Assembly (NCBI GenBank): GCA_905479065.1
Contig: CAJQLB010000036.1
Span: forward strand, 1-64,000
Direction: 5' to 3'
DNA: 64,000 bases
From: an uncultured Flavobacteriaceae bacterium
GTDB taxonomy: Bacteria; Bacteroidota; Bacteroidia; Flavobacteriales; Flavobacteriaceae
Program-made: the position numbers and the translations under genes
In this document: positions 17,253-27,035 of the stretch, in pieces
Layout of the letters: every line of letters starts with the position of its first letter
Numbering within the stretch: the stretch's first letter is position 1
The notes under the pieces: model-generated
What the model was told of the DNA's origin: nothing
The model's input: only the letters and a program-made list of their open reading frames with translations
Databases searched by the model: none

Positions 17253-18608
17253 CTAAATTTCTCTGTCGCTGTTCCAAGATTCAAGATAATCTTTCACAGC
17301 TTTGACGAATTGACCTCCGAGCGCGCCATTAACGACACGATGGTCATAGGAGTGTGACATGAACATTTTATATCGTATTCCAATAAAATCACCTTCTGAA
17401 GTTTCAATCACTGCAGGTACTTTACGTATCGCTCCTAATGCTAAAATACCTACTTGAGGCTGATTAATTATTGGGGTTCCCATTATACTTCCAAAAGTTC
17501 CAACATTAGTTACTGTATAGGTTCCTCCTTGAATATCATCTGGTTTCAATTGGTTATTTCGCGCACGATTGGCTAAATCGTTAACTTGTTTGGTCATACC
17601 AATCAAATTAAGTTGATCCGCATTTTTAATGACTGGAACAATTAGGTTTCCGTCGCCTAAAGCAGCAGCCATTCCAAGATTTATATTTTTTTTCTTGATA
17701 ATCGTATCCTCTTTGACACTAATATTCATCATTGGATAATCACGAAGTGCTTTTGCAACAGCCTCCATAAAAATTGGTGTAAATGTCAAGTTTTCACCTT
17801 CTCGATTTTTGAAATCCTTTTTAACTTTATTTCTCCAATTCCAGATTTTAGTAACATCAGCTTCAATAAAACTTTGAACATGCGCAGAAGTTTGAACAGA
17901 TTCAACCATGTGTTTTGCTACTAATTTACCCATTCTACTCATTTCAATGATTTCATCTTCACCAGAACTGATAATAGGCTGGACTTGGTTTACTTCCGGC
18001 GATTGGGTAGGCACTTTTGAAATACCATTGGACTGAATAGGTTTAATTATTTGAACAGGGGGTACACTTGATTGATGAACTCTATTTTTCAGATAAGCAA
18101 GAATATCATTTTTTGTTACACGCCCCTCACTTCCTGAACCTGTAATTGCATCGAGTTCATCCTGAGTCACCTTCTCTTTTTTAGCGATATTTCTTACTAG
18201 AGGCGAGTAGAAACGTTCTTCATTTGAAACAACAGAGACATCTAATGTTGATTCAACAATGATTTTGGATTCATTGACCTCAGGCAAGATTTCAGATGTA
18301 ATCGTCTTGTCTTGAACCTCTAACACATCATGTTTTTCAATAGAAGTACTTTGAACACTTCCCTCTCCTTGAACCTCAATTACTGCAATGGTTTGACCAA
18401 CTTGCACAACATCATCAACTTCAAAGAACTTTTCTACAAGGACACCATCTACTTCACTTGGCACTTCGCTGTCAACCTTATCGGTTGCAATTTCTAAAAC
18501 AGCCTCATCAGCTTCAATCACATCTCCAACATTTTTAAGCCAAGATGTAATCGTCGCCTCAGCGACACTCTCTCCCATTTTAGGTAATTTCAGTTCAAAT
18601 TTTGCCAT
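17253..18608 (-). CDS. 2-oxoacid dehydrogenase E2 (dihydrolipoyl acyltransferase)
   Basis: The 451-aa acyltransferase core of a 2-oxoacid dehydrogenase complex. Domains in order: lipoyl domain with lipoyl-lysine in EIATDKVDSEVPS (about residue 45), a Ser/Val/Gln-rich linker, E1/E3-binding domain (SPLVRNIAKKEKVTQDEL), a second linker and the catalytic domain from about residue 215. The catalytic motif reads SYDHRVVNGALGG, so the usual HxxxDG is HxxxNG. One lipoyl domain and sequence type suggest a branched-chain or mixed 2-oxoacid complex rather than odhB/pdhC, but the specificity is uncertain. E1 and E3 genes are not in the window. Confidence 0.9.
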   Translation of the reverse strand: MAKFELKLPKMGESVAEATITSWLKNVGDVIEADEAVLEIATDKVDSEVPSEVDGVLVEKFFEVDDVVQVGQTIAVIEVQGEGSVQSTSIEKHDVLEVQDKTITSEILPEVNESKIIVESTLDVSVVSNEERFYSPLVRNIAKKEKVTQDELDAITGSGSEGRVTKNDILAYLKNRVHQSSVPPVQIIKPIQSNGISKVPTQSPEVNQVQPIISSGEDEIIEMSRMGKLVAKHMVESVQTSAHVQSFIEADVTKIWNWRNKVKKDFKNREGENLTFTPIFMEAVAKALRDYPMMNISVKEDTIIKKKNINLGMAAALGDGNLIVPVIKNADQLNLIGMTKQVNDLANRARNNQLKPDDIQGGTYTVTNVGTFGSIMGTPIINQPQVGILALGAIRKVPAVIETSEGDFIGIRYKMFMSHSYDHRVVNGALGGQFVKAVKDYLESWNSDREI

Positions 18609-18688
18609 ATCTCTAATACAAAAGCTCTTTAATCGATTTCGAATGCAAAATTAATGAAAAATCAATTAGTTAATTGAACTTCTTTCAA

Positions 18689-19795
18689 TTAATTATCTTT
18701 TAGCTGAATAACGTTCCCAGCATCTCTAACACTGTTACTCCCAATTAAAAAATTAGTATTTTCCGGAAAAATCTTAAAAGTTAGCGTCTTATTAAGACTC
18801 AATTTTTCCATACTTTCAATAATTTTTTTATGATTTAAAAAAGAGCCATTGAAAATCACCTCAGCACCATCTTTGATATGTTGAATATGATTTTGAACAA
18901 AGATTTCTTGTTTTAAATGAGTTTTTAAATTTAAATTTTCAATGTCAGATATAAAAAAATAACAAACTGGTTCAATTTTGTAAACTTCTGACTGTTTACT
19001 AATCAAATAAGATAAATGGATACCAATCATAATGACAGCATCGATTACAAAATTAGATTTAAAATGCTTGTTGTAAAAAATCTTCATTGCGCCAAAAAAT
19101 CGTTTGTAATAGCTGTTATTTCTAACTGTACTTTCCCCTTTATAATGTATGCATGTCGTTTTGCCAAAATAATAATTTTGAAAACCGGACTTTAGCAACT
19201 TGTAAGATAAATCAATGTCTTCACCGTACATGAAATAATCTTCATCAAAACCACCAACTTGGTCGTAGATCTTTTTCTTCATAAACATAAAAGCTCCGAC
19301 AAGAATATCAACTTCACCAACAGCATCAGGCTCTACATGATTTGCATAATAGGTATTATCAATTCCGTATAGCTTTTTAAGCGCTCTTTCTATTATTGGC
19401 ACATTTCGTTTACTCTCAGGTAAAAACCGACCAGTACCATCAACTAATTTACAACCGACTACTCCAAAATTAGGTTTAGTTTTAACAAATTTTAAAAGTT
19501 TTAAAAATGTATCCTCAGCCACCACAGTATCAGGGTTCAGAATACAAACATGGTTACCTTTAGCTATTTTTACACCTTGATTATTGCCCTTTGAAAAACC
19601 TAAGTTTGTTGCATTGGCAATAAAAATCACCTCCGGAAATTTTTGTTCAAGTGTCGTTACACTACCATCAGTTGAATGATTATCTACTACGATAATTTCG
19701 GCATCTACATTTGAAGTCGCTGCGATAACGCTTTTTAAGCATATGTCTAAAAAATATTTAACGTTATAATTGAGTATTATTATAGAAAGTTCCAT
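18689..19795 (-). CDS. Glycosyltransferase family 2 protein
   Basis: A 368-aa GT-A fold transferase of the rhamnosyl/WbbL-like GT2 group. Seen: LSIIILNYNVKYFLDICLKS at the N-terminus, nucleotide-binding IIVVDNHSTDGS, the DxD-like ILNPDTVVAE, and the acceptor-site motif GGFDEDYFMYGEDIDLSYKL. A hydrophobic stretch (FVIDAVIMIGIHLSYLI) near residue 260 may be membrane-associated. It abuts recR with no gap. It is likely to act in surface polysaccharide or glycolipid synthesis; donor and acceptor unknown. An AT-rich 9-bp inverted repeat (18670-18692) spans its stop codon. Confidence 0.9.
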   Translation of the reverse strand: MELSIIILNYNVKYFLDICLKSVIAATSNVDAEIIVVDNHSTDGSVTTLEQKFPEVIFIANATNLGFSKGNNQGVKIAKGNHVCILNPDTVVAEDTFLKLLKFVKTKPNFGVVGCKLVDGTGRFLPESKRNVPIIERALKKLYGIDNTYYANHVEPDAVGEVDILVGAFMFMKKKIYDQVGGFDEDYFMYGEDIDLSYKLLKSGFQNYYFGKTTCIHYKGESTVRNNSYYKRFFGAMKIFYNKHFKSNFVIDAVIMIGIHLSYLISKQSEVYKIEPVCYFFISDIENLNLKTHLKQEIFVQNHIQHIKDGAEVIFNGSFLNHKKIIESMEKLSLNKTLTFKIFPENTNFLIGSNSVRDAGNVIQLKDN

Positions 19796-20413
19796 CTATG
19801 ATTTTAAGGATAATTCAAAAGGAATCCTGTTTGTAATACTCCTTCCAAGTGTCACTTCATCAGCATATTCTAATTCATCACCTATTGAAATACCTCTTGC
19901 AATAGTTGAGGTAACCACATTCAAATCCTGAATTTTTCTGTAAATATAGAAATTAGTTGTATCACCTTCCATGGTAGAACTCAAGGCGAAAATAAGTTCT
20001 TTAACATTGCCTTTTTTAATTTTTTCTACCAATGAACTAATGGTTAAATCATGCGGACCAATACCATCAATAGGTGAAATTTTACCTCCCAAAACATGAT
20101 ACAACCCTCTGAAAGAACTTGTGCTTTCAACAGCCATAACATCTCGAATATCTTCAACAACACAGATTATTTCACGATTCCGATGTGGATTAGCACAGAT
20201 TTCACAGAGCTCAACATCACTAATATTATGACAGCTTCTGCAGAACTTAAGCTCACTCCTCATCTTGAAAAGTGCCTCTGTCAAATATGTGGTTTTGTCA
20301 GGAGATTCACGAATTAAATGCAACACTAACCGCAAGGCGGTACGCTTACCAATCCCTGGTAATTGAGACATTTCGTTGACAGCATTCTGAAGTAATTTTG
20401 AAGAAAAATCCAT
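19796..20413 (-). CDS. recR: Recombination protein RecR
   Basis: A 205-aa recombination-mediator protein that works with RecF/RecO in gap repair. Seen: the N-terminal HhH ([19 protein letters not shown]), the C4 zinc motif ([16 protein letters not shown]), the Toprim domain ([14 protein letters not shown]), and the C-terminal Walker-B-like [19 protein letters not shown]. Full length. A TAAATTTG -7 element lies 6-13 nt upstream of the ATG on the minus strand. The downstream glycosyltransferase starts immediately after the stop. Confidence 0.97.
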   Translation of the reverse strand: MDFSSKLLQNAVNEMSQLPGIGKRTALRLVLHLIRESPDKTTYLTEALFKMRSELKFCRSCHNISDVELCEICANPHRNREIICVVEDIRDVMAVESTSSFRGLYHVLGGKISPIDGIGPHDLTISSLVEKIKKGNVKELIFALSSTMEGDTTNFYIYRKIQDLNVVTSTIARGISIGDELEYADEVTLGRSITNRIPFELSLKS

Positions 20414-20527
20414 GGATACAAATTTACAATTAATTCTGAAATTGATTTCTATAGATTATCTAACTTTTAAACCAATAAAGCTGTAGTATATTATAAATTT
20501 GTATTTTAATTGCCAAACTACTGTTGC

Positions 20528-21985
20528 ATGGATGCTACACAAATACTTATTTTAATTGGAGCCTACTTTGGTCTTCTTTTATTAATTTCATTCGTTACCG
20601 GGCGTAACGACAATAATGAAGATTTCTTCAATGCCGGTAAACAATCCCCGTGGTATTTAGTAGCTTTTGGAATGGTTGGAGCATCATTATCTGGCGTTAC
20701 TTTTATTTCAGTTCCTGGTTGGATTGAAAATTCTGAATTTAGTTACTTTCAAGTTGTTTTGGGCTACATGTTTGGTTATTTTGTCGTTGCGTATTTACTT
20801 CTCCCTATATATTACAAACACAATGTGACTTCAATTTATGAATATTTATTTCAACGTTTTGGAGTTGTTAGTCATAAAACTGGAGCCTTTTTCTTTTTTG
20901 TATCAAGAGTTGTAGGAGCAGCTTTTAGGTTGTTTTTAGTAGCTATAGTCCTTCAACAGTTTGTTTTTAATGCTTGGCATATTCCATTTGAAATCACTGT
21001 CATAATTTCAATTTTACTCATATGGATATACACCAACAAAGGAGGCATAAAAACTATTGTATGGACTGATACTTTACAAACATTTTTCATGATCGTAGCA
21101 GTTGTACTTTCTATCTATTTTATTAATCAAAATTTAGGATGGTCCTTTGAAGAGTTTTTAACATCGGAGGAACTCAAAAAATATAGCAATGTCTTCGTAA
21201 CTGACAGTTTTTTAGAGCGAGGGCATTTTATCAAATCATTCTTAGGGGGTATGTTTATAACCATATGCATGACTGGTTTAGATCAGGATATGATGCAAAA
21301 AAACCTAACCTGTAAATCATTAAAGGATGCTCAGAAAAATATGATATATTTTAGTATTGTTCTCGTTTTTGTAACATTTTTATTCATGCTACTTGGAGCA
21401 CTTCTTTACATCTATTCAGACCAATACAATATTGAAATACCTCTAATGGATGGTCAACCTAGAACAGATTTATTATTTCCTGAAATTGCTTTAAATGGAG
21501 GATTAGGTATTACTTTGGCCATTACTTTTATGTTGGGACTAATTGCCGCAGCCTACAGCAGCGCAGATAGTGCCCTTACTTCGTTAACCACCTCTTTTTG
21601 CATTGATTTTTTAAATATAGAGAAGGAAAATAAAAAAAAACAAAAACGTCTTAGAAAAAAAGTGCACATCGGTATGAGTATTTTACTCGTTGTGGTTATT
21701 ATAATTTTTAAACATGTGTTAACGACCAATGTCATTGATAGTTTATTAACTGTAGCTGGGTACACTTATGGGCCCCTACTAGGCCTATTTGCTTTTGGTA
21801 TTTTCACAAAGTTTTCAATCAGAGATAAGTATGTTTGGATAGTAGCGATTATTTCTGTGATAATAACCGCCATTATTGGTAATATTCCTAGTGAAAGTGT
21901 GGGAGGCTATGTTGTCGGTTATGAATTACTTCCGATTAATGGGCTACTTACTTTTATTGGTCTAGTATTGATTCGTAGAAAGTAA
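20528..21985 (+). CDS. Sodium:solute symporter family protein
   Basis: A 485-aa inner-membrane secondary transporter of the SSS family with about 13 hydrophobic segments. Seen: [25 protein letters not shown] near the N-terminus (the G-K-x-x-x-W and ASLSG parts of the Na+-binding core), [13 protein letters not shown] and [19 protein letters not shown] (SSADSALT supplies the second sodium-site serines). The ATG at 20528 is preferred; the frame could extend to a TTG at 20510. A TAAATTTG -7 element at 20494-20501 precedes it. The transported solute is unknown. The 3' end overlaps the convergent CoA-binding gene by 24 nt. Confidence 0.92.
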   Translation: MDATQILILIGAYFGLLLLISFVTGRNDNNEDFFNAGKQSPWYLVAFGMVGASLSGVTFISVPGWIENSEFSYFQVVLGYMFGYFVVAYLLLPIYYKHNVTSIYEYLFQRFGVVSHKTGAFFFFVSRVVGAAFRLFLVAIVLQQFVFNAWHIPFEITVIISILLIWIYTNKGGIKTIVWTDTLQTFFMIVAVVLSIYFINQNLGWSFEEFLTSEELKKYSNVFVTDSFLERGHFIKSFLGGMFITICMTGLDQDMMQKNLTCKSLKDAQKNMIYFSIVLVFVTFLFMLLGALLYIYSDQYNIEIPLMDGQPRTDLLFPEIALNGGLGITLAITFMLGLIAAAYSSADSALTSLTTSFCIDFLNIEKENKKKQKRLRKKVHIGMSILLVVVIIIFKHVLTTNVIDSLLTVAGYTYGPLLGLFAFGIFTKFSIRDKYVWIVAIISVIITAIIGNIPSESVGGYVVGYELLPINGLLTFIGLVLIRRK

Positions 21986-22318
21986 CACTAATGTACAAGC
22001 AATGTCGACTTTTATATTTTGAGCTTCCAATAATTTATAAAATTCTTCATTTTCTGTGCCTGGATTAAAAATAACACGTTTCGGTTCAAGCGATAATATG
22101 TAATCATAATATTGTTTTTGATTTTTTGAACCTAAATATAATGTTATGGTATGTATGTTTATGTAGTTTTTGAGACTTGGTTCTACAGAAACGTAAGCAA
22201 CAGTACCTTTATATATACCAAAAGCTACAACATCAAAATTTTTAGAAACTAACATTTGTAGAGCTTTATTTGAGTACTTATCGGGCTTTAAGGATGTTCC
22301 AAAAACTAATGTTTTCAT
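21962..22318 (-). CDS. CoA-binding domain protein (YccU-like)
   Basis: A 118-aa Rossmann-fold protein of the CoA_binding_2 type. Seen: [20 protein letters not shown] at the N-terminus, then [14 protein letters not shown] and the C-terminal [17 protein letters not shown] with a Pro-Gly-hydrophobic turn typical of these proteins. Single domain, cytoplasmic. The molecular role of the family is not established. Its last 24 nt overlap the end of the symporter gene on the other strand. Confidence 0.85.
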   Translation of the reverse strand: MKTLVFGTSLKPDKYSNKALQMLVSKNFDVVAFGIYKGTVAYVSVEPSLKNYINIHTITLYLGSKNQKQYYDYILSLEPKRVIFNPGTENEEFYKLLEAQNIKVDIACTLVLLSTNQY

Positions 22319-22460
22319 TTAGCTGTTGTTAAAATTTTTAAAATAAATATAAACGTTATGTTAAAGTTTATTTAAAGTAATTTTTGTGAATAATAAAATA
22401 GGCTTTTTGACGTCTTATAAAAGAACATTGTAGTTAATGTTAATGTTGGTTAGTAGTGAA

Positions 22461-22491
22461 AAAACCCAAAACAACAGTTGTTTTGGGTTTT
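22461..22491 (-). terminator. Strong, near-perfect stem-loop terminator after fabH
   Basis: AAAACCCAAAACAAC (22461-22475) is complemented by GTTGTTTTGGGTTTT (22477-22491), giving a stem of about 14 bp with a tiny loop. T-runs follow on both strands. It lies 16 nt beyond the fabH stop and shields the CoA-binding gene from fabH transcripts. Confidence 0.85.
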
Positions 22492-22506
22492 TTATTACAC
22501 ATGAAT

Positions 22507-23520
22507 TTACCACTTTATGATAACACTTCCCCATGTGAACCCACTACCAAATGCTGCTAATACAACATTAGTATTTTCCTTGATAAGACCTTGTTCCCAA
22601 GCCTCGGTTAGTGCAATAATTACTGAAGCTGCAGTTGTGTTGCCATACTTCATAATGTTATTAAAGACTTGATCATCATGCAAGCCAAATTTTTTCTGAA
22701 TAAATTGAGCGATTCTTAAATTTGCCTGGTGCGGAATGAGTAAATCAATATCCTCTTTATCAAGTTTGTTTTTTAACAATCCTTCCCGAATGACTTCACT
22801 AAAACGAACAACGGCATTTTTAAATACAAAAGTTCCGTCCATGTAAGGAAAATAAGATAAATCTTCTTCTTTTGAAGATAATATTTCAGGAATCCAATGC
22901 TTAATACTCGGTGATTTAACAGTTAATTTTTCTGCATATTTACCTTCACTGTGTAAATGCGTAGATAAAATTCCTTTATTTAAATTTTTTTCGCGAGATA
23001 AAACACAAGCGCCAGCCCCATCACCAAAAATAACAGTGACAGATCTTCCCCGTGTACTTTTATCTAATCCGTTAGAATGAAATTCAGCACCAACAACAAG
23101 TATGTTTCTATACATACCTGTTTTAATGTATTGATCTGCAACAGATAATGCGTAAACAAAACCAGAGCATTGATTGCGGATATCCAAGGCACCCACTGTT
23201 TGCATCCCTAACATGTCTTGGATTTGCACGCCACATCCTGGAAAATAATAGTCTGGCGTCATCGTTGCAAAAACAATAAAATCAATATCATCGGGCTTCA
23301 ATCCTGAGCGCTCAATTGCGACCCTAGCCGCTTTAGCTCCCATTACCGCGGAAGTATCTTCGGTTCCCTTACGAATCCAACGACGTTCCTTAATTCCAGT
23401 TCGTTCCTGAATCCAGGCATCATTAGTATCCATCATTTCTGATAAGTCATGATTCGTGACAACCTGCTCAGGCAAGTACTTACCCAATCCTATTATTTTT
23501 GAATTGTACATAGATATCAA
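22507..23520 (-). CDS. fabH: 3-oxoacyl-ACP synthase III (FabH)
   Basis: A 337-aa ketoacyl-ACP synthase III that starts fatty-acid chains by condensing an acyl-CoA with malonyl-ACP. The catalytic triad is visible: Cys in IRNQCSGFVYALS, His in LLIPHQANLRIAQF and Asn in KYGNTTAASVIIAL. The C-terminal AAFGSGFTWGSVIIKW is canonical. The start may be the ATG at 23520 or the one at 23511 (MYNSKIIGLG). It is monocistronic between a strong terminator and the divergent htpG. A branched or unusual primer is possible, but cannot be told from sequence. Confidence 0.95.
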   Translation of the reverse strand: MISMYNSKIIGLGKYLPEQVVTNHDLSEMMDTNDAWIQERTGIKERRWIRKGTEDTSAVMGAKAARVAIERSGLKPDDIDFIVFATMTPDYYFPGCGVQIQDMLGMQTVGALDIRNQCSGFVYALSVADQYIKTGMYRNILVVGAEFHSNGLDKSTRGRSVTVIFGDGAGACVLSREKNLNKGILSTHLHSEGKYAEKLTVKSPSIKHWIPEILSSKEEDLSYFPYMDGTFVFKNAVVRFSEVIREGLLKNKLDKEDIDLLIPHQANLRIAQFIQKKFGLHDDQVFNNIMKYGNTTAASVIIALTEAWEQGLIKENTNVVLAAFGSGFTWGSVIIKW

Positions 23521-23665
23521 ATTAAAATCGATTTAAATTTAGTGAAATAATATAATTAAGAGGCTAAAAGAATTTAGAAAATAAATTATTAGTAAACTTT
23601 TATATTTTTTCAATGAAATTAATTTTATGTCATCTTGTCAGAAATGTAAACTTGGTATTTTTTTT

Positions 23666-23706
23666 GAAACGTTGTTTCTAACATAAAGAAAACACCATGC
23701 TGGTGT
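23666..23706 (+). promoter_or_regulatory. Two inverted repeats upstream of htpG
   Basis: GAAAC-GTT-GTTTC (23666-23678) and ACACCA-TGC-TGGTGT (23692-23706) are both perfect short inverted repeats in the 60 nt before the htpG ATG. The first could be an operator; the second could be an operator or a 5'-UTR hairpin 22 nt from the start codon. The assignment is inference from symmetry only. Confidence 0.4.
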
Positions 23707-23728
23707 ATAAATTTTAAAAAATAAAATT

Positions 23729-25639
23729 ATGACGAAAGGAAATATTAATGTTTCTGTGGAAAATATTTTTCCGCTCATTAAAAAATTCTTGTATAGTGAT
23801 CACGAAATATTTTTACGTGAACTTATAAGTAACGCGACCGATGCTACCTTAAAACTAAAGCATCTATCCAATGTTGGTGACGCTCAAATTGAATTTGGCA
23901 ATCCAAAAATTGAAGTACGGATTGATGACAAAGGAAAAAAAATTCATATTATTGATCAAGGACTTGGAATGACCGCTGAAGAAGTTGAGAAATACATCAA
24001 TCAAGTTGCTTTTTCCGGTGCAGAAGAATTTTTAGATAAATATAAAGATTCCGCAAAAGATTCTGGTATCATAGGCCATTTTGGACTTGGATTTTATTCT
24101 GCATTCATGGTTGCTGAGAAAGTCGAAATAATTACAAAATCTTTTAAAGAAGAATCTGCTGCACATTGGACATGTGATGGTTCTCCAGAATTTACTCTTG
24201 AAACTTCTGACAAGAGTGATAGAGGAACAGAAATAATTTTACACATTGCAGAGGACTCAACAGAGTTTTTGGAAGAAGCAAGAATAAAAGAGTTGTTAGA
24301 AAAATATAACAAGTTCATGCCGATCCCAATAAAATTTGGTACAAAAGAAATAAATGACCCTGATTTTACTCCAAAAACGACCACAGACAAGGACGGGAAA
24401 GAGACAACTGAGCCTCACAAACAAATCACCGTTGATAATATTATCAATAATCCCAATCCTGCATGGACGAAATTACCAGCAGATTTAGATGAAAGTAATT
24501 ACAAAGACTTTTATCGTGAATTGTACCCAATGCAATTTGAAGAACCTCTTTTTAACATTCACTTAAATGTTGATTATCCGTTCAATTTGACGGGAATTTT
24601 ATATTTCCCAAAAATGACCAATGATTTGAACATACAAAAAGATAAAATACAATTATACCAAAATCAGGTTTTTGTCACAGACAATGTGGAAGGTATAGTT
24701 CCAGAGTTCCTCACAATGTTGCGCGGTGTTATTGATTCTCCTGACATTCCCTTAAACGTATCTAGAAGTTACCTACAGGCGGACGGAGCTGTGAAAAAAA
24801 TCTCATCTTATATTACACGAAAAGTTGCTGACAAATTAAAATCTTTATTTAAAAATAATCGTGAAGATTTTGAAGCAAAGTGGAATGATATTAAAATTGT
24901 TATTGAATATGGTATGCTTTCGGAAGAAAAATTCTTCGAAAAAGCAGAGGCCTTTGTACTGTATCCTTCAGTAGACGGTACTTATTACACGTACGACGAG
25001 CTTTATAATAAAATCAAAGCTAATCAAACTGATAAAGATGACAAATTAGTGATTTTATACGCATCAGACAAAGATGCCCAACATAGCTACATTGAAGCAG
25101 CAAAAGCCAAAGGTTATGAGGTTTTATTATTAGATTCTCCAATCGTTTCACATTTAATTCAAAAATTAGAAACAACCAAAGACAATATTTCATTTGCACG
25201 TGTTGATGGTGATCACATTGATAATCTCATTAAAAAAGAAGACCAAACAATCTCAAAATTAAACGAGGATGAAACAAAACTTTTGGATGAGCTGTTAAAA
25301 GAAGTAGTACCATCAGAAAAATTCATGGTACAACTTGAGGCAATGGAAAGCAGTGCTTCTCCATTTATCATTACACAACCAGAATTTATGCGTCGTATGA
25401 AAGAAATGCAGCAAACTGGCGGTGGAGGAATGTTTGGCATGGGCAATATGCCAGAAATGTATAACCTTGTGGTTAACACTAACTCAGAGTTAATTGGGCA
25501 AATATTGAATACCAAAACTCGAAAAAAACAAGAGCGCCTTATTAATCAAAGTTTAGATTTAGCAAGACTATCTCAAGGACTGTTAAAGGGTGAAGAACTA
25601 ACCAATTTTATTAAGCGTAGTTACGATATGATAAAGTAG
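23729..25639 (+). CDS. htpG: Molecular chaperone HtpG (Hsp90)
   Basis: A 636-aa bacterial Hsp90. Seen: the N-terminal ATPase (IFLRELISNATDAT, IIDQGLGMTAEEV, IGHFGLGFYSAFMVA), the middle domain with the catalytic Arg region (LNVSRSYLQADGAVKKI), and the C-terminal dimerisation domain with a Met/Gly-rich stretch (MKEMQQTGGGGMFGMGNMPEM). Full length. It is flanked upstream by two inverted repeats and downstream by a terminator, so it is likely monocistronic and stress-regulated. Confidence 0.98.
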   Translation: MTKGNINVSVENIFPLIKKFLYSDHEIFLRELISNATDATLKLKHLSNVGDAQIEFGNPKIEVRIDDKGKKIHIIDQGLGMTAEEVEKYINQVAFSGAEEFLDKYKDSAKDSGIIGHFGLGFYSAFMVAEKVEIITKSFKEESAAHWTCDGSPEFTLETSDKSDRGTEIILHIAEDSTEFLEEARIKELLEKYNKFMPIPIKFGTKEINDPDFTPKTTTDKDGKETTEPHKQITVDNIINNPNPAWTKLPADLDESNYKDFYRELYPMQFEEPLFNIHLNVDYPFNLTGILYFPKMTNDLNIQKDKIQLYQNQVFVTDNVEGIVPEFLTMLRGVIDSPDIPLNVSRSYLQADGAVKKISSYITRKVADKLKSLFKNNREDFEAKWNDIKIVIEYGMLSEEKFFEKAEAFVLYPSVDGTYYTYDELYNKIKANQTDKDDKLVILYASDKDAQHSYIEAAKAKGYEVLLLDSPIVSHLIQKLETTKDNISFARVDGDHIDNLIKKEDQTISKLNEDETKLLDELLKEVVPSEKFMVQLEAMESSASPFIITQPEFMRRMKEMQQTGGGGMFGMGNMPEMYNLVVNTNSELIGQILNTKTRKKQERLINQSLDLARLSQGLLKGEELTNFIKRSYDMIK

Positions 25640-25661
25640 CCTCACCAAGAATTAAATAAAT

Positions 25662-25695
25662 AAAAAACCACTTCAAAATTGAAGTGGTTTTTTTT
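25662..25695 (+). terminator. Rho-independent terminator after htpG
   Basis: AAAACCACTTCAA and TTGAAGTGGTTTT form a stem of about 12 bp around an AA-centred loop, followed by a run of T. It lies 23 nt after the htpG stop. The longest in-frame extension of the downstream helicase gene would begin inside this hairpin. Confidence 0.85.
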
Positions 25696-25744
25696 AACTC
25701 TCATATCAAAGCTATTAACTATCTTTACTCAAAGAAAGTTACAT

Positions 25745-26989
25745 TTGATATCCTTTAAAGACTTAAAACTCAATAAGCCGTTACTCAGAGCTATTGCCGA
25801 ACAGGGCTATGAAAATCCAACGTTGGTTCAAGTTAATGCAATCCCTTCAATACTTGAAAAAAAAGATATAATCACCTCAGCACAGACTGGAACTGGAAAA
25901 ACAGCAGCCTTCGCTCTACCAATATTACAACTATTACATACCTACAAGGATGCTCCTAAAAAAAGTAAAAAAATAAAAGCTGTCGTTTTAAGCCCAACAC
26001 GTGAATTAGCTATTCAAATCGGTTCAAATTTCAGTAACTACGGAAAGTATATAAATCTAAGAATAGGGGTGTTTTACGGGGGTGTCTCTATAGAACCCCA
26101 AAAGGATGTCTTAAAGAAAGGCTTGGATATTCTGATAGCTACACCTGGACGTTTACTAGATTTACACAAACAAGACTTAATCAATCTTGATTATATAGAA
26201 ATTTTCGTTGTTGATGAGGCTGATCTGATGTTGGACATGGGCTTCATAAACGACGTAAAAAAAATAGAGCGATTATGTTCAAAGTCAAAGCAAGTTTTAA
26301 TGTTTTCTGCAACCATACCAAAAAAGGTTGAAGAGCTTGTAAGTAATATACTTGAGGATCCTATTAGAATTGAGGTTACCCCTAGTATAACTATTCCTGA
26401 AAATGTAAATCAATGGTTATATTATGTTTCTAAACGCCACAAAATGGAGCTTTGCTTACATTTGTTGCGGAATACTATTAAAGGATCATTAATCATTTTT
26501 AGAAGGACAAAATTTGGTGTTGAAAAACTAGAGCAAACACTACTCAAAAATGGATATCTAGTTACGAGCATTCATGGTAATAAAACTCAACAAAATAGAC
26601 AAAATGCCCTTGCAAATTTTAAAATGAATAAAGTAAACATCTTAATTGCGACAGATGTGGCAGCAAGAGGTATAGATATTGAAAATTTAGAGTCAGTAAT
26701 TAATTTTGATTTACCCAATATACCTGAAACCTATGTGCATAGAATTGGACGAACAGCTCGCGCTGGGAAGAAAGGGAGAGCCTTCTCTTTATGTTCAATT
26801 GATGAAAAATCATACATAAAAAAAATAGAGCGTCTTATAAATTTCGATTTGGATGTTGTCAGTGATCATCCTTATCCTTTGGATGTAACTGAAAAAATAA
26901 ATTTTAATAAGTCAAAAATTCAAAAAAGTAAACACAAAAAAGGACGAAAAAGTAAAGCCTCAAAAAAGAATAAAAAACGATGGTATTAA
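25745..26989 (+). CDS. DEAD-box ATP-dependent RNA helicase
   Basis: An RNA helicase of the DEAD-box family of about 414 aa. Seen: F-motif region SFKDLKLNKPLLRAIAEQGY, Q motif with NPTLVQVNAI, Walker A AQTGTGKTAAF, PTRELAIQI, DEAD in VVDEADLMLDMGF, SAT in MFSATIPKK, and motifs V/VI in DVAARGID and HRIGRTARAG. The C-terminus is very Lys-rich, suggesting RNA binding. There is no ATG before the core: TTG at 25745 is the best start because the frame back to 25679 begins inside the htpG terminator and adds a hydrophobic non-family leader. Confidence 0.93.
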   Translation: MISFKDLKLNKPLLRAIAEQGYENPTLVQVNAIPSILEKKDIITSAQTGTGKTAAFALPILQLLHTYKDAPKKSKKIKAVVLSPTRELAIQIGSNFSNYGKYINLRIGVFYGGVSIEPQKDVLKKGLDILIATPGRLLDLHKQDLINLDYIEIFVVDEADLMLDMGFINDVKKIERLCSKSKQVLMFSATIPKKVEELVSNILEDPIRIEVTPSITIPENVNQWLYYVSKRHKMELCLHLLRNTIKGSLIIFRRTKFGVEKLEQTLLKNGYLVTSIHGNKTQQNRQNALANFKMNKVNILIATDVAARGIDIENLESVINFDLPNIPETYVHRIGRTARAGKKGRAFSLCSIDEKSYIKKIERLINFDLDVVSDHPYPLDVTEKINFNKSKIQKSKHKKGRKSKASKKNKKRWY

Positions 26990-27035
26990 CAGGCAACCTC
27001 TACAGATGATATCGAACAATTTAAGTATTAGATTT

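Noticed and set aside
18670-18692. AT-rich inverted repeat TTAATTGAA-N5-TTCAATTAA at the glycosyltransferase stop codon
   Set aside because: Could be a weak terminator, but the stem is almost entirely A/T and the T-run is displaced, so it is not listed as a feature.
24094-25515. Minus-strand frames of about 100 codons inside htpG
   Set aside because: Antisense shadows of a strongly coding gene with no independent support.
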